Source: Pseudoalteromonas sp. NC201
GTDB lineage: Bacteria > Pseudomonadota > Gammaproteobacteria > Enterobacterales > Alteromonadaceae
Assembly (NCBI RefSeq): GCF_002850255.1
Contig: NZ_CP022522.1
Coordinates: 3,223,125 to 3,287,124 of the forward strand
DNA length: 64,000 nucleotides
Direction of reading: 5' to 3'
The position numbers and the translations under genes are program-made. This document shows positions 35,093 to 46,538 of this stretch, in pieces. The notes beneath the pieces are model-generated. The model ran no database searches. It saw only the letters and a program-made list of their open reading frames with translations, and was not told the origin of the DNA. How positions within the stretch are numbered: position 1 is the stretch's first letter; each line of letters starts with the position of its first letter.

Positions 35093-37339
35093 ATGCGCAA
35101 AATTTGGGGCTTGGCTGTATTATCCGCGATTCATTCTACAGCTTTTGCTAATACGAACATTGTCGCCGCACAATGTAAAGACTATATGCAGCCAGAAAAC
35201 TGGAAGCCGTTAGCCTCGCTGCCCAAACATGCCATTGATATCGTTGCCGATGACTTAGAACTACAAGGTACAGATAGTGCTGAGTTTTCGGGTAATGTGG
35301 TGATTAACACTGAAACCATGAGCTTAGAAGCTAGACGTGCGCTAATCGATAAAAAAGAAGGCCTGCTCAGCGCTTCTGGACCGCTACTCTATCGTGACCA
35401 ATTTACCAAAGTTCACAGCAATGGGCTATTCGCGGATTTAAATGCTAACACCGTGAGCTTGCTTGGTGCTGAATATGAATTAACAGACCAGCTGGGGCGC
35501 GGTGGTGCAGAGAAGTTGCATGCCTCTGGCAGCAAAATTTCACTCGACAACTCTAGCTTCACCACGTGTCCTGCTGATGACCCATTTTGGAGTATCGAGG
35601 CAAGCAGTATTGTACTTTCTCGAGAAGACGGTTGGGGTGAAACCTATAATACGGTGTTCAAAATTATGGACACGCCAATTATCTATTTACCCTACTTTAC
35701 GTTTCCAATCGATGATAGACGAAAATCTGGCCTGCTGACACCGACAATTTCCAGCTCAAATAAGTTTGGCTTGGAGCTGATCACCCCTTATTATCTCAAT
35801 CTAGCTCCTAACTACGACGCGACCCTAACACCAAGGTACATGGCTAATAAAGGATTTCAGCTTATTACCGAGTTCAGATATTTAACTGAACAACATCAAG
35901 GTAAAATTGGCGTCGAATACCTCAGTAAGGATGATTCCGAGCCACAGCTAGACGATCGCTATTTAGTACATTGGCAACAAAAAAGCTATTTAAGTGATAA
36001 ATGGCGTGCGTTTGTTGATGTTACAAATGTGAGTGACGATAACTATCTCACTGACTTAACATCCGAATACGCCAATGAAACTGACACTCAGTTATATCGC
36101 ACCGGCAGTCTAAGTTACCTTGGTGAAGACTGGTTAGTCGACTTAAAGTTGCAAGATTTTGAAGTGTTGGGTGACCACAGAGAATCCTACACTGCACTAC
36201 CGCAAATTAGCTTCCGTACACGGGACAGCTATGAACTTGTTGGCCTTGATTGGGACTTTGAGGGTGAGTTTGCCTATTTTCAAAATGATGCTTTGCCAAT
36301 CTCAGAGGCGTCGCGATTACACCTAGAGCCTCGCGTGTCTTTTTCACGCAGCGACTACGCTTGGTCATTTACCTCCGAGGCACGCCTACTTCACACGCGT
36401 TATGAACAAAATATAGATATGCCTGATACAGAGTATGAGGAGTCTGTCACGCGTACATTGCCTAGTTTACGGGTACACGGACAACTGAACTTTGAACGCA
36501 GTACCGAGTTCTTTTTTGAACAAGGTACGCAAACGCTTGAGCCACAAATTCAGTACCTTTACACTCCTCACAGAGAGCAAAGCCAAATTGGCTGGTACGA
36601 TACTGCTAAGTTACAAGATGACTTTATTGGTCTGTTTAGAGCACGCCGTTACTCAGGTTATGACCGTATTGCAGAAGCCAATCAATTCACGGTGGGTGCA
36701 ACTACGCGTGTATTCGATAGCAGTAATGTCGAGCGCTTTAACTTCAGTGCAGGTCAGATCATTTATCTTGAGTCATCTGTAAAGCCTTCTGAACAGCTAT
36801 TTACTGATGATACCAACTATAATGCACTATTTGCCGCTGAATCCATGTTACATTGGCATAAGCGCTGGTACCTCTCAGGTGGGGTGCAATATGATGTGGA
36901 TAGCAAAGAGTTAGTGCAGTCTCACTTTACTTTGGACTACAAAGGAGACGATAAGCAGTTAGTGCAATTGAACCATCGTTATGTTAATGATGTCTCAGAC
37001 TATGAAATTGACCAAGTCGGTCTCTTTACAAGTTTACCAATTGACGATAACTGGCAATTTGTAGCAAGCTATCACCGAGATATGACGGCAAATAGAAGTG
37101 TTGAATCCTTTGTTGGTGTTCAATACCAGTCTTGTTGTTGGGCTATTCAGGTGACTGCGAATCGTCAAATTGAAACAAACTTAAACCAAACACTTACAAA
37201 TGATGAAGCAGTGTTTGATTCTGGCTTCAGCCTTAAATTTGTCCTTACAGGGCTTGGAAGCCAAAGCAGTGGTGATGCGAGTAAACTCCTTCGACAGGGT
37301 ATTTTTGGTTACCGTAGACCGTATTTTTTGAATAAATAG
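35093..37339 (+). CDS. lptD: LPS-assembly protein LptD
   Basis: Outer-membrane barrel that inserts lipopolysaccharide into the outer leaflet together with LptE. A signal peptide (1-19, cleaved before NTN) is followed by the N-terminal OstA/jellyroll domain (about 45-160, VADDLELQGTDSAEFSGNVV) and a 26-strand barrel. The four cysteines needed for the functional interlocked disulfides are present: Cys28, Cys159 and the adjacent pair Cys681-Cys682 (QSCCWAIQV). The 748-residue length is typical. surA follows after 15 bases; the whole run to apaH is one probable operon. Confidence 0.95.
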   Translation: MRKIWGLAVLSAIHSTAFANTNIVAAQCKDYMQPENWKPLASLPKHAIDIVADDLELQGTDSAEFSGNVVINTETMSLEARRALIDKKEGLLSASGPLLYRDQFTKVHSNGLFADLNANTVSLLGAEYELTDQLGRGGAEKLHASGSKISLDNSSFTTCPADDPFWSIEASSIVLSREDGWGETYNTVFKIMDTPIIYLPYFTFPIDDRRKSGLLTPTISSSNKFGLELITPYYLNLAPNYDATLTPRYMANKGFQLITEFRYLTEQHQGKIGVEYLSKDDSEPQLDDRYLVHWQQKSYLSDKWRAFVDVTNVSDDNYLTDLTSEYANETDTQLYRTGSLSYLGEDWLVDLKLQDFEVLGDHRESYTALPQISFRTRDSYELVGLDWDFEGEFAYFQNDALPISEASRLHLEPRVSFSRSDYAWSFTSEARLLHTRYEQNIDMPDTEYEESVTRTLPSLRVHGQLNFERSTEFFFEQGTQTLEPQIQYLYTPHREQSQIGWYDTAKLQDDFIGLFRARRYSGYDRIAEANQFTVGATTRVFDSSNVERFNFSAGQIIYLESSVKPSEQLFTDDTNYNALFAAESMLHWHKRWYLSGGVQYDVDSKELVQSHFTLDYKGDDKQLVQLNHRYVNDVSDYEIDQVGLFTSLPIDDNWQFVASYHRDMTANRSVESFVGVQYQSCCWAIQVTANRQIETNLNQTLTNDEAVFDSGFSLKFVLTGLGSQSSGDASKLLRQGIFGYRRPYFLNK

Positions 37340-37354
37340 AATTTAGAAAGCCGT

Positions 37355-38647
37355 ATGAATTTAAAAAAGTTGTTATTAGTGGCCTCCTTAAGTGCAGGCC
37401 TGTTTACTCAAGCACATGCTGAGCGTGTAAAGCTAGATACAGTTGTTGCCACAGTAAATGATGGTGTAATTTTACAAAGCGAAGTCGATCAAATAATAAA
37501 TCGTGTAAAAGAACAGGCTGAGCAGCAAGGTACCGAACTTCCTAGCGATAGAACATTACGCTTACAAGCCATAGATAAACTCATTGAGCAATCTTTAATG
37601 TTGCAACTGGGTGACCGTATGGGTATGCAAATTTCAGATGCTCAATTGGATCAGACCATTGCGAATATTGCCCAAGACCAAGGTGGTACTATCGCTGATT
37701 TACGTCGCTCAGTTGAAGCTAGCGGCGAAAGCTTCCCGGCATACCGAGAAGAGATCCGTAAAGAAATAACCACAAGCCAAGTGCGCCGTGCCAGTGTTGA
37801 CCGCCGTATTTATATTAGCCCTCAAGAGGTTACTAACCTGCAAAAAATATTGAGTGAGCAAACGGGTAACTCGGAAGAGTATGATATCGGCCATATCTTG
37901 ATTAAGATCCCAAATAAAGCGACTCCAGAAGAAATTGAAGACGCTCGTGAGCGCGCTGATAACGTGATTAAGTTTTTGAACGAAGGTAAAGAGTTCAAGC
38001 GCATCGCAATTGCTTCTTCTAGCGGCTCAAAAGCGCTCGATGGTGGTCAATTAGGCTGGATGGGAATTAACGAAATGCCAACCTTGTTCGCTGAGGCCAT
38101 AAAAGGTGCGAAAAAAGACGACATAGTTGGTCCACTGCGCTCAGGTGCAGGTTTCCACATTCTAAAAGTACAAGATATTCGTGGTCGTGAAGTCGTTGAA
38201 ACTGTTGAGGTGCGTTCACGTCATATCTTAATCAAGCCGTCTATTATCCTAAGTGAAGAAAAAGCACGCTCAATGCTAACTGGCTTTGTAAAAGACTTGC
38301 GCGCAGGTACCGCTGACTTTGCAGCGCTGGCTAAAGAATATTCTGAAGATCCAGGCTCTGCACTTAAAGGTGGTGAGTACGATTGGACAGATCCAACTAC
38401 ATACGTACCTGCGTTTAGAGACACTCTGTTGTCGCTAGAAAAAGATCAGATCAGTGAACCATTTAGAAGTACATTTGGCTGGCATATTGTACAACTGCTA
38501 GATAAACGCGTAGCCGATAAAACAGAACAAGCCAAGTTAAATCGCGCACACCGTCTGTTGTTTAACCGTAAATTTAAAGAAGAAAGCTTTAAATGGATTA
38601 AAGAAATGCGTGACCAAGCGCATATTGAAATTATCGAAGCGGAATAA
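37355..38647 (+). CDS. surA: periplasmic chaperone and peptidyl-prolyl isomerase SurA
   Basis: Escorts unfolded outer-membrane proteins, LptD included, to the BAM complex. The 430 residues comprise a signal peptide (cleaved AHA-ERV), the N-terminal chaperone domain ([20 protein letters not shown]) and two parvulin domains: the first around [12 protein letters not shown] to GGQLGWM, the second around [11 protein letters not shown] to [10 protein letters not shown] with [14 protein letters not shown]-terminal helix completes the core. It lies 15 bases after lptD and five before pdxA. Confidence 0.96.
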   Translation: MNLKKLLLVASLSAGLFTQAHAERVKLDTVVATVNDGVILQSEVDQIINRVKEQAEQQGTELPSDRTLRLQAIDKLIEQSLMLQLGDRMGMQISDAQLDQTIANIAQDQGGTIADLRRSVEASGESFPAYREEIRKEITTSQVRRASVDRRIYISPQEVTNLQKILSEQTGNSEEYDIGHILIKIPNKATPEEIEDARERADNVIKFLNEGKEFKRIAIASSSGSKALDGGQLGWMGINEMPTLFAEAIKGAKKDDIVGPLRSGAGFHILKVQDIRGREVVETVEVRSRHILIKPSIILSEEKARSMLTGFVKDLRAGTADFAALAKEYSEDPGSALKGGEYDWTDPTTYVPAFRDTLLSLEKDQISEPFRSTFGWHIVQLLDKRVADKTEQAKLNRAHRLLFNRKFKEESFKWIKEMRDQAHIEIIEAE

Positions 38648-38652
38648 CGGCT

Positions 38653-39645
38653 ATGACACTCAGAATCGCAATTACACCGGGTGAGCCTGCAGGTATTGGC
38701 CCAGATCTTGTTATCAAACTGGCTCAGCACGCATGGCCTGCTCAGTTGGTTGCGGTGGCTGATAAAAGTATTCTAGAAAAACGCGCCAAAGAACTCGGTG
38801 AGCAAATCAAGTTGCTGCCATTTGACAGCGAAGCTGCGCCTGAAGCGGCACCTGCTGGTGCCATTTACTACCTTCAAGTAGACAAAGGTGTTGAAGTGGT
38901 CGCTGGTCAATTAGATGAAGCCAATGGCCATTATGTGCTCGAAACCTTGCGCATTGCCTCTGAAAAGAATATGGATGGGACATTTGCAGCGGTAGTCACG
39001 GGCCCAGTTCATAAAGGCATTATTAACCAAGCTGGGATCTCGTTTAGCGGCCATACTGAGTACTTTGCACAACAGTCTGATACCGCTGATGTCGTAATGC
39101 TACTCGCAACCGAAGGGCTGCGTGTAGCGCTAGTAACTACGCATATCCCACTGGCGTACGTATCAAAGGCAATTACGCCTGAGCGTCTCAGCAAAGTCAT
39201 TCATATTTTACATCACGACCTACAAACCAAGTTTGGTATTGAACAACCCAGGGTATTAGTTTGTGGATTAAATCCGCACGCTGGAGAAAGTGGTCATCTT
39301 GGTCGTGAAGAAATAGAAACCATTGAGCCAACACTGGAAATGCTGAATAAACAAGGCATGAACTTGGTTGGACCGCTGCCAGCTGACACCCTTTTCCAAG
39401 CTAAATATTTAGATAATGCTGATGCTGTGCTCGCAATGTATCACGATCAGGGCTTACCTGTGTTAAAATATAAAGGTTTTGGAAACTCAGTAAACATCAC
39501 CCTAGGATTACCCTTTGTTCGCACATCGGTTGATCACGGTACAGCGCTTGATTTAGCCGGCTCTGGTGATGTTGAAGTGGGTAGTTTTGAATTAGCGATC
39601 CGCGAAGCAATTAAGCTCGCAACCAAAAAAGCACAGAATGCATGA
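38653..39645 (+). CDS. pdxA: 4-hydroxythreonine-4-phosphate dehydrogenase
   Basis: Step of pyridoxal 5'-phosphate synthesis. Typical 330-residue Pdx[18 protein letters not shown] at the N-terminus, [25 protein letters not shown] with the first metal His region, [17 protein letters not shown], and [16 protein letters not shown] with the C-terminal metal His. The stop overlaps the rsmA start by four bases (ATGA), showing translational coupling. Confidence 0.96.
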   Translation: MTLRIAITPGEPAGIGPDLVIKLAQHAWPAQLVAVADKSILEKRAKELGEQIKLLPFDSEAAPEAAPAGAIYYLQVDKGVEVVAGQLDEANGHYVLETLRIASEKNMDGTFAAVVTGPVHKGIINQAGISFSGHTEYFAQQSDTADVVMLLATEGLRVALVTTHIPLAYVSKAITPERLSKVIHILHHDLQTKFGIEQPRVLVCGLNPHAGESGHLGREEIETIEPTLEMLNKQGMNLVGPLPADTLFQAKYLDNADAVLAMYHDQGLPVLKYKGFGNSVNITLGLPFVRTSVDHGTALDLAGSGDVEVGSFELAIREAIKLATKKAQNA

Positions 39646-40448
39646 CAGATAAAGTACATCTCGGACACAGAGCGCGTAAACGCTTTGGTCAAAACTTCTT
39701 AAATGACAACAATATTATCGACAAGATAGTAACTGCTATCGACCCAAAACCTGAAGACAATCTGGTTGAAATCGGTCCTGGTTTAGGTGCTATCACTGAA
39801 CCTGTTTGTGATTTAAGTGGCCACCTAACCGTTGTAGAACTCGATAAAGATCTTGCCGAGCGCTTGATCCATCACCCATTCTTGGGACCTAAATTAACGG
39901 TTCACCAAGGCGACGCGATGAAGTTTGACTTCTCTTCTTTAATCAAAGAAGGGGAAAAACTGAAGATCTTTGGTAACTTACCTTACAACGTATCAACCCC
40001 TTTGCTATTTCACTTATTTGAGTTTGCAGATCAGGTCGAGCATATGCACTTTATGCTGCAAAAAGAAGTGGTTAACCGTATGGTTGCAGGCCCAGGCAGC
40101 AAGGCCTTTGGTCGCTTAAGCGTCATGACGCAGTACTATTGTCACGCTATTCCTGTGATCGAAGTGCCACCACATTGCTTTAAACCAGCACCTAAAGTTG
40201 ACTCGGCCGTTGTTCGATTGATCCCAAAAGATCCGTCGCAACGTACAGCTAAGAGCACTAAGCTTTTGAACACTGTTTGTTTAGAAGCGTTCAACCAACG
40301 TCGTAAGACACTAAGAAATAGCTTATCGAACCTGTTAACCGAAGAGCAGCTGCGAAACTTAGGTATCGACCCTACACTTCGCGCTGAAAACCTGTCGCTT
40401 AACCAGTTTATTGAAATTGCAAATTGGATATATGACAACTCAAACTAA
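39642..40448 (+). CDS. rsmA: 16S rRNA A1518/A1519 dimethyltransferase
   Basis: Dimethylates two adenines in the 3' hairpin of 16S rRNA (KsgA). The 268-residue protein has [11 protein letters not shown], the S-adenosylmethionine site [14 protein letters not shown], motif [14 protein letters not shown] (the N-L-P-Y catalytic loop) and the C-terminal domain with [13 protein letters not shown]. Coupled to pdxA upstream and overlapping apaG downstream by 17 bases. Confidence 0.97.
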   Translation: MTDKVHLGHRARKRFGQNFLNDNNIIDKIVTAIDPKPEDNLVEIGPGLGAITEPVCDLSGHLTVVELDKDLAERLIHHPFLGPKLTVHQGDAMKFDFSSLIKEGEKLKIFGNLPYNVSTPLLFHLFEFADQVEHMHFMLQKEVVNRMVAGPGSKAFGRLSVMTQYYCHAIPVIEVPPHCFKPAPKVDSAVVRLIPKDPSQRTAKSTKLLNTVCLEAFNQRRKTLRNSLSNLLTEEQLRNLGIDPTLRAENLSLNQFIEIANWIYDNSN

Positions 40449-40821
40449 TATTGGCTCACCTATCAAAGTATCGGTGGAGACCTTTTACGTTGAAGCGCAA
40501 TCACAGCCTGAAAAGGATAAATATGTGTTTGCCTATACAATTACCATCAAAAACCATAGCTTATGTAATGCCAAGCTACATAGCCGCTATTGGCTCATTA
40601 CCGACGCTAATGGCAAAGAGACTGAAGTCGAAGGTGAAGGTGTCGTTGGTGAGCAGCCCACTATTCGTCCTGGCGAGAGCTATCAGTACACCAGCGGCGC
40701 GGTGCTCGATACTCCCGTTGGTACAATGGAAGGGTTTTATTTAATGCGTAATGAGTTTGGCACTGAGTTTAAAGCGCCAATCAATGTATTTAGACTTTCC
40801 TGTCCAAATATTTTGCATTAA
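40432..40821 (+). CDS. apaG: ApaG (CorD) protein
   Basis: A 129-residue beta-sandwich (FN3-like) protein of the ApaG family. I start it at ATG 40432 ([15 protein letters not shown]), inside the end of rsmA, giving a 17-base overlap; the alternative start at 40411 lacks support. The conserved [43 protein letters not shown] and MEGFY stretches are all there. Cellular role is still not well defined; it has been tied to metal tolerance and the ApaH pathway in E. coli. Confidence 0.95.
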   Translation: MTTQTNIGSPIKVSVETFYVEAQSQPEKDKYVFAYTITIKNHSLCNAKLHSRYWLITDANGKETEVEGEGVVGEQPTIRPGESYQYTSGAVLDTPVGTMEGFYLMRNEFGTEFKAPINVFRLSCPNILH

Positions 40822-40920
40822 TACCATTTTTATTTTGCGGAAGCGGGCTTACCCCGCGTTCCTCATACATGCTAGACATCAGAATAAAAACATTGAGTTA
40901 TAAAAAACCACAGGTAATAA

Positions 40921-41718
40921 ATGGCAAAATACGCAATTGGAGACTTGCAAGGCTGCTTCACTCCACTCATCGGGCTACTCGATCAAGTCAACTTTAACCC
41001 AAGCCAAGACCATTTATACTTTGTCGGTGACATCATCGCCAGAGGACCCGATTCACTTGCTTGCCTAGAGTTTCTCTATCAACACGCTGGCTCTATTAGC
41101 ATTACACTCGGCAATCACGATCTCCACTTTTTAGCATGTCTTGCTTTGGGTGTCGCTCCGAACCCAAAAGATAAATTAGATGCGGTTTTTGCCAGCCCTA
41201 AATGCCAAAAATATGCTGACTTATTACGTGCACAGCCCCTCGCTATTTGGCTTGAAACACAGCAAACTTTTATTTCTCATGCAGGTATTCATCCAAGCTG
41301 GAATATTACGCAAGCGCTAGAATATGCACGCTTTGCCGAAACCATTTATCAATCAACAAAAGCCCCTGAGTTTTACGCCAATATGTACGGTGCTCACCCA
41401 GGACTTGAGCACAACAAGCTCAGTGAACAAGATAAATTTAAAGCCATTGTTAACGTCTTCACTCGAATGCGCTTTCTAAAACAAAATGGCGAACTGGATC
41501 TTAAGAACAAATCTGGCCTAAAAGATGCGGCAGGTCTCACTCCGTGGTTTGAGCTCAGCCAAACACCAGCCGACACTACCCTACTTTTCGGCCACTGGGC
41601 TGCTTTGGAAGGCGAAACCAACAAGAAAAATATTATAGCCTTAGACACTGGCTGCGTGTGGGGAGGTCCTATGACGATGATAAATATCGACAGTGGTGAA
41701 AAGTACCAGCACAATTAA
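40921..41718 (+). CDS. apaH: symmetrical bis(5'-nucleosyl)-tetraphosphatase
   Basis: Hydrolyses Ap4A to two ADP and removes Np4 caps from RNA. The 265-residue metallophosphatase has the metal motifs AIGDLQGC (GDxxG), FVGDIIARGPDS (GDxxxRGP), LGNHDLHFLA (GNHD) and SHAGIHPSW. Last gene of the lptD operon, separated from apaG by 99 bases that contain no obvious terminator. Directly downstream lies a MITE. Confidence 0.96.
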   Translation: MAKYAIGDLQGCFTPLIGLLDQVNFNPSQDHLYFVGDIIARGPDSLACLEFLYQHAGSISITLGNHDLHFLACLALGVAPNPKDKLDAVFASPKCQKYADLLRAQPLAIWLETQQTFISHAGIHPSWNITQALEYARFAETIYQSTKAPEFYANMYGAHPGLEHNKLSEQDKFKAIVNVFTRMRFLKQNGELDLKNKSGLKDAAGLTPWFELSQTPADTTLLFGHWAALEGETNKKNIIALDTGCVWGGPMTMINIDSGEKYQHN

Positions 41719-41725
41719 GCTATTT

Positions 41726-41921
41726 AACCTGAGGTTTGGATAAGAAATGAGCTAACTCGTTGTTTTTAAAATCACATTAAATTATTTCCTTATCTAGCCA
41801 GAGAGTTTTGGGGATAACCAGGCGAATTTACGCACCAATAGCTGGCTATTGGAAGTGAATTCAACGCAGTTAGCGCTAAAACTGGCTGCTAGAAAAGCAT
41901 TAATTATCCGAAGCTCAGGTT
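41726..41921. repeat. 196-bp MITE-like element with 18-bp terminal inverted repeats
   Basis: The left end AACCTGAGGTTTGGATAA (41726-41743) matches the complement of the right end TTATCCGAAGCTCAGGTT (41904-41921) at 16 of 18 positions. ATTT flanks both sides (41722-41725 and 41922-41925), as a target duplication would. The interior has no open frame of note. A 13-base piece of the same end (AACCTGAGCTTTG) occurs at 44175, after the chemoreceptor gene. The element begins seven bases after the apaH stop. Confidence 0.65.
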
Positions 41922-42152
41922 ATTTAACTTTCCTAAGTCGAATCTAGGGTAATCACCCACTTTAATTTTTACAAAACTAAGCTACACTCGAAGAAAACGT
42001 GAAGCTTATACTTTTTATCCGTTGAGCTGCTATTTTTTGTAATCCGACCTTTTTTACTGAATTTTTTTGTCACATCTGCTATAAAATACTTAACTTATCC
42101 GCAATAAATCCGATAAGTATCCGTATTGCTTTGTAAATTTTGTAGGACAGCT

Positions 42153-44168
42153 ATGAATTTGACTGTTAGCCAACGTATTTGGGGTGGTTTTATTACCATC
42201 ACCTTGTTGCTTCTTCTTATCGGGGGCAATTCTTTATTAAGAATTGCAAACATTGACAACTCAACTCAACAGGTTAATAACCTGTCTTTACCAGCACTCT
42301 CTAAAAGCTCTGCTCTGCAAGTAGAGTTCACTTTAATGAGCAAAATGGCTCAGGGAAGTTTTTATGCACGTTCAGAGACTGAACTAGCGACGCTAAAACA
42401 GCAATTTAAAGAGCGCCAGAAGATCTTTGACAAAACCTATTCAGAACTGCAGCAGGTAGTTGCCGCTAATAATAAATTGGCCTCAAGCAGTCGTGATGTT
42501 GGCAAAAGTTATGATGCGTTCGTAAAAGCCATGAACAGCTTGGTAAACGAGAAAACAACTGAGCTTTCGTTACGGGACAAATTAAAAGAGCAGTTATCTA
42601 CTATCGATGTTGCCGCAGAAGATGCGACTATGGTGACGGTTGATATCATTGATTTGGATGGCTTAGAAGATGCTGACAAACGTGCTTTTCAAGCTGCAAA
42701 TAACTTAGAAAATAACTTTTCTTCTGTTGTGACTAGCGCCAATGATATTGTTACTGTTGAAGACATCAATACACTGGAAATCGTAAGTAGGGATCAAAGC
42801 TACCTCGTTGAAGAGCTAGGTCGCAATATTGATTTGATGCGTGGCCCCGTTAGCGCGCTTGATAGTAGTTTGTTTGCTGATCTCGAAGGCTATTACACTA
42901 ATTTGAAAGATGCAGTTACTGGCAGCAACAGCATCGCGGAAAATCAAAAACGCTTGATCAATGCGATAGCCGAGACACGTAAAGAACTAACCAATGCAGA
43001 AAAAACCACAAAAGCAGCCCTATCTCAGCTAGATGATTTACTCTCTGAAGCGAGCCAAGTCGCCTTTAACTTACAACAAGGCGTACGTGCCGATGTAGGC
43101 ACAGCAAACCTATGGACTTGGATTGGTATGATAGTAGCAACGTTAATGGCCGTCGGTGTTGCCTACATTACCGTTAGTCGTATCACAAAACCGCTATCGG
43201 AAGTAAATCGAGTCTTAAACATTGTCGCCAGTGGCGATATGACACAGCGCTTAGATGACACAGCAAAAGATGAGTTTGGTGAATTATCTAGAAGCTGTAA
43301 CACCCTAATCTCTAGCTTACGTGAACTTATCACTGGCATTATTTCTCGTTCGACGCAGCTTGCTGCAGCGTCCGAAGAAACATCGACTATCACTACGGAA
43401 TCCAGCCAAGCAATTAAGAATCAGCAGGCACAGGTAGAGCAAGCAGCTACCGCTACAACTGAGATGAGTAGCACGTCTCACGGTGTAAGCAACAGCGCGC
43501 ATCAAGCACTACAGGAAATTAAAAATGCTGATAAAGAAGCTGAGCGTGTCAAAGGCATCTCACATGAGAACAAACACACTATTGAGCAACTCGCAAGAGA
43601 AGTGGATGAAGCCTCTCGCGTGATTAACAAACTACATCAAGACAGCGCGTCGATAGGTAGTATTTTGGATGTTATCCGTGGCATTGCCGAGCAAACTAAC
43701 CTCCTTGCACTAAACGCTGCAATCGAAGCCGCCCGTGCGGGTGAACAAGGTCGTGGCTTCGCTGTAGTGGCAGACGAAGTACGCTCGCTTGCAAGTAAAA
43801 CTCAAGAGTCGACTCAAGAAATTCAAGCAATGATTGAATCCTTACAAGCCGGTGCCGAAGAAGCAGTAGGCGCGATGTCGAAAGGCAAGCAGCAGGCGGA
43901 GTCGTGCGTAAATCAGAGCGACCTTGCTAATGAAGCACTCAACTCTATTACTGCTGCCGTTTCTCAAGCCCATGATGTGAGTGAAGAGATTGCAAACGCT
44001 GCGAATGAGCAACAGCAAGTAGCACAGGAAATTAGCGAACGTTTAGAATCGATTGTAACCATTGCAGAGCAAACAGCTGAAGGGGCAAGCCAAACTTCAA
44101 TTTCCAGTTCTGAGGTCGCTAAGCTCGCCGAAGAGTTACGCTTATCGGTAGAACAGTTTAAGGTTTAG
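42153..44168 (+). CDS. methyl-accepting chemotaxis protein
   Basis: Transmembrane chemoreceptor, 671 residues from ATG 42153 ([13 protein letters not shown]), which follows TAGGAC at good spacing. First membrane helix about residues 8-26, a long all-helical periplasmic sensor (about 30-320) without a domain I can name, second helix ([19 protein letters not shown]), then HAMP ([26 protein letters not shown]) and the signalling domain whose hairpin tip reads [37 protein letters not shown], intact. No C-terminal pentapeptide for CheR binding. Ligand unknown. Monocistronic. Confidence 0.92.
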   Translation: MNLTVSQRIWGGFITITLLLLLIGGNSLLRIANIDNSTQQVNNLSLPALSKSSALQVEFTLMSKMAQGSFYARSETELATLKQQFKERQKIFDKTYSELQQVVAANNKLASSSRDVGKSYDAFVKAMNSLVNEKTTELSLRDKLKEQLSTIDVAAEDATMVTVDIIDLDGLEDADKRAFQAANNLENNFSSVVTSANDIVTVEDINTLEIVSRDQSYLVEELGRNIDLMRGPVSALDSSLFADLEGYYTNLKDAVTGSNSIAENQKRLINAIAETRKELTNAEKTTKAALSQLDDLLSEASQVAFNLQQGVRADVGTANLWTWIGMIVATLMAVGVAYITVSRITKPLSEVNRVLNIVASGDMTQRLDDTAKDEFGELSRSCNTLISSLRELITGIISRSTQLAAASEETSTITTESSQAIKNQQAQVEQAATATTEMSSTSHGVSNSAHQALQEIKNADKEAERVKGISHENKHTIEQLAREVDEASRVINKLHQDSASIGSILDVIRGIAEQTNLLALNAAIEAARAGEQGRGFAVVADEVRSLASKTQESTQEIQAMIESLQAGAEEAVGAMSKGKQQAESCVNQSDLANEALNSITAAVSQAHDVSEEIANAANEQQQVAQEISERLESIVTIAEQTAEGASQTSISSSEVAKLAEELRLSVEQFKV

Positions 44169-44212
44169 CTATCTAACCTGAGCTTTGAGCAGGAAACAGT
44201 CTCAAAACTTTA

Positions 44213-44268
44213 AGGGGTTTAGCAAAACCCCTAAGCATAAAAAAACCCATGCATGGCATGGGTTTTTT
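44213..44268. terminator. two tandem terminator hairpins between MCP gene and tkt
   Basis: First AGGGGTTT / AAACCCCT (44213-44232), then AAAAAACCCATGC / GCATGGGTTTTTT (44239-44268). The second has A and T tracts on both sides and serves both convergent genes. Confidence 0.85.
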
Positions 44269-44283
44269 GTTTCTTTTCTTTGA

Positions 44284-46278
44284 TTATGCAAACAATGCGT
44301 TTGCCTTCTCAACGATATTTTCTACCGTAAAGCCAAATAGCTTGAATAGCTCATCAGCAGGCGCTGACTCACCAAACGTTGTCATACCAACTATAGCACC
44401 ATTTAGGCCTACATATTTGTACCAGAAGTCCTCAATACCCGCTTCGATAGCGACGCGACGCGTTACTGAGCTTGGTAGTACGCTTTCTTTGTATGCTGGA
44501 GATTGCGCATCAAAAATGTCAGTCGAAGGCATAGAAACAACACGTACCTTTTTACCTTCTGCACGAAGCTTATCCGCAGACTCAACTGCAAGTTGCACTT
44601 CAGAGCCTGTGGCAATAAGGATGATTTCAGGCTCACCGTCACAAGATAGTACATAACCACCTTGCTTAATTGCTGCAACTTGCTCAGCCGTACGTGGCTG
44701 CTGCGCAAGACCTTGACGGGTAAATACAAGTGCAGATGGACCATCAGCGCGTTCAACCGCTTGCTGCCAAGCAACTGCTGACTCAACTTGGTCACATGGA
44801 CGCCAGCTCGCAAGGTTTGGCGTAGTACGTAAGTTCGCCATTTGTTCTACTGGTTGGTGTGTTGGACCATCTTCACCAAGACCGATTGAATCATGAGTAT
44901 ACACAAAAATACTTCTTTGCTTCATCAATGCAGCCATACGTACCGCATTACGCGCGTATTCCATAAACATTAGGAATGTCGCACCGTAAGGGATAAAGCC
45001 TCTGTGCAGTGCAATACCATTCATAATGGCAGACATACCAAACTCACGCACACCGTAGAAGATATAGTTACCCGCAGCATCTTCTGCCGTTAAGCCTTTA
45101 GATTGATCCCAAAGTGTTAAGTTAGAACCCGCAAGGTCAGCAGAGCCACCCATAAACTCAGGTAGAATTGGACCAAAAGCATTCAATGCATTTTGTGATG
45201 CTTTACGAGTTGCTGGGTTTGCAGGATTCGCTTGAAGCTCTGCAATATACGCTTCTGTTTTCTCAGACCAGTTTGCTGGAAGCTCGCCTTTCATGCGACG
45301 CTCAAACTCAGCAGCAAGCTCAGGATAATGCATTTGGTATTCAGTGAACTTAATCAGCCAGTCACTTTGTTGATTTTGACCACGTGCTGTTGCGTCCCAT
45401 TTCGCGTACACATCTTCCGGTACTTCAAATGCGCCGTGCTCCCAACCAAGGAATTCACGTGCTGCTTTGATTTCATCATCACCTAGCGGTGCACCGTGAC
45501 AATCATGGCTACCAGACTTGTTTGGTGAACCATAACCGATAACCGTTTTACAACAGATAAGGGTTGGTTTGTCAGACTCTGCTTGCGCCGCTTCGATTGC
45601 CGCTTTAATCGCATCGCTATCGTGACCATCAACACCGGCGATAACATGCCAGCCATAAGACTCAAAGCGTTTTGGTGTATCGTCGCTAAACCAACCTTCA
45701 ACTTCACCGTCGATTGAAATACCGTTGTCATCCCAAAATGCAATCAGTTTGCCAAGACCAAGGGTACCCGCAAGTGAACAAGCTTCGTGTGAGATACCTT
45801 CCATCAAACAACCATCACCTAAAAAAGCATAGGTATAGTGATTAACGATGTCGTAATCTTCACGGTTAAACTGTGCAGCCAATGCTTTTTCAGCAATCGC
45901 CATACCTACCGCATTAGTAATACCCTGGCCTAATGGGCCTGTAGTAGTTTCAATACCCGGCGCATAACCATACTCTGGATGGCCTGGTGTTTTTGAGTGT
46001 AGCTGACGGAAGTTTTTGATGTCATCAATTGATAAGTCATAACCCGACAAATGCAACAATGAATAAATTAACATCGAGCCGTGACCGTTTGATAATACAA
46101 AGCGATCTCTGTCGAACCACTCAGGATTACTTGGGTTGTGCTTTAAAAAATCGCGCCAAAGTACTTCTGCGATGTCCGCCATGCCCATAGGGGCTCCAGG
46201 GTGGCCAGACTTGGCCTTTTGTACAGCGTCCATGGAAAGAACGCGAATTGCATTAGCAAGTTCTTTGCGAGATGGCAT
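44284..46278 (-). CDS. tkt: transketolase
   Basis: Thiamine-diphosphate enzyme of the pentose phosphate pathway, 664 residues from ATG 46278 ([20 protein letters not shown]), which has GTAGGAG upstream; a start 15 codons earlier is unlikely. Visible signatures are [18 protein letters not shown], the ThDP/Mg motif [15 protein letters not shown]...[20 protein letters not shown] and [18 protein letters not shown]. Divergent from metK; 260 bases lie between their starts. Confidence 0.96.
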   Translation of the reverse strand: MPSRKELANAIRVLSMDAVQKAKSGHPGAPMGMADIAEVLWRDFLKHNPSNPEWFDRDRFVLSNGHGSMLIYSLLHLSGYDLSIDDIKNFRQLHSKTPGHPEYGYAPGIETTTGPLGQGITNAVGMAIAEKALAAQFNREDYDIVNHYTYAFLGDGCLMEGISHEACSLAGTLGLGKLIAFWDDNGISIDGEVEGWFSDDTPKRFESYGWHVIAGVDGHDSDAIKAAIEAAQAESDKPTLICCKTVIGYGSPNKSGSHDCHGAPLGDDEIKAAREFLGWEHGAFEVPEDVYAKWDATARGQNQQSDWLIKFTEYQMHYPELAAEFERRMKGELPANWSEKTEAYIAELQANPANPATRKASQNALNAFGPILPEFMGGSADLAGSNLTLWDQSKGLTAEDAAGNYIFYGVREFGMSAIMNGIALHRGFIPYGATFLMFMEYARNAVRMAALMKQRSIFVYTHDSIGLGEDGPTHQPVEQMANLRTTPNLASWRPCDQVESAVAWQQAVERADGPSALVFTRQGLAQQPRTAEQVAAIKQGGYVLSCDGEPEIILIATGSEVQLAVESADKLRAEGKKVRVVSMPSTDIFDAQSPAYKESVLPSSVTRRVAIEAGIEDFWYKYVGLNGAIVGMTTFGESAPADELFKLFGFTVENIVEKANALFA

Positions 46279-46410
46279 GAATTCTCCTACCTTTAAATGT
46301 GTTTCGCGGGGGTTTGAGCCCATTCTTACTTATTTATATGGCTAACTGCAACGGCAAAGGCCATAAAAAAACGGGTACAGACGGACTTTTTCCGACCATT
46401 AAAAAAGTTT

Positions 46411-46441
46411 GCACAATTTTGGACGTCTAGGCGTAAAATAA
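46411..46441 (+). promoter_or_regulatory. metK promoter with two MetJ-like boxes
   Basis: GGACGTCT (46423-46430) and the adjacent AGGCGTAA (46431-46438) match the tandem eight-base met box (consensus AGACGTCT) at 7 and 5 of 8 positions. They sit between TTGCAC (46411-46416) and TAAAAT (46436-46441), plausible -35 and -10 hexamers 19 bases apart, so MetJ with S-adenosylmethionine would occlude the promoter, which is the known logic for metK in enterics. Confidence 0.5.
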
Positions 46442-46538
46442 CTAGTCAATGCCTAGGTTTTTTGGTTAGAATACGCCCCTTAATTTTTCGCGCTGTTCCT
46501 GATGTTTGTGAAGCGCAATATTTGTGAGCATAAATACA

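Noticed and set aside
44249..44656. Plus-strand frame of 135 codons opposite tkt
   Set aside because: Antisense to the conserved C-terminal part of transketolase; a shadow frame.
46339..46395. Possible SAM riboswitch before metK
   Set aside because: No SAM-I, SAM-II or SAM-alpha type fold could be drawn. The met boxes explain regulation better.
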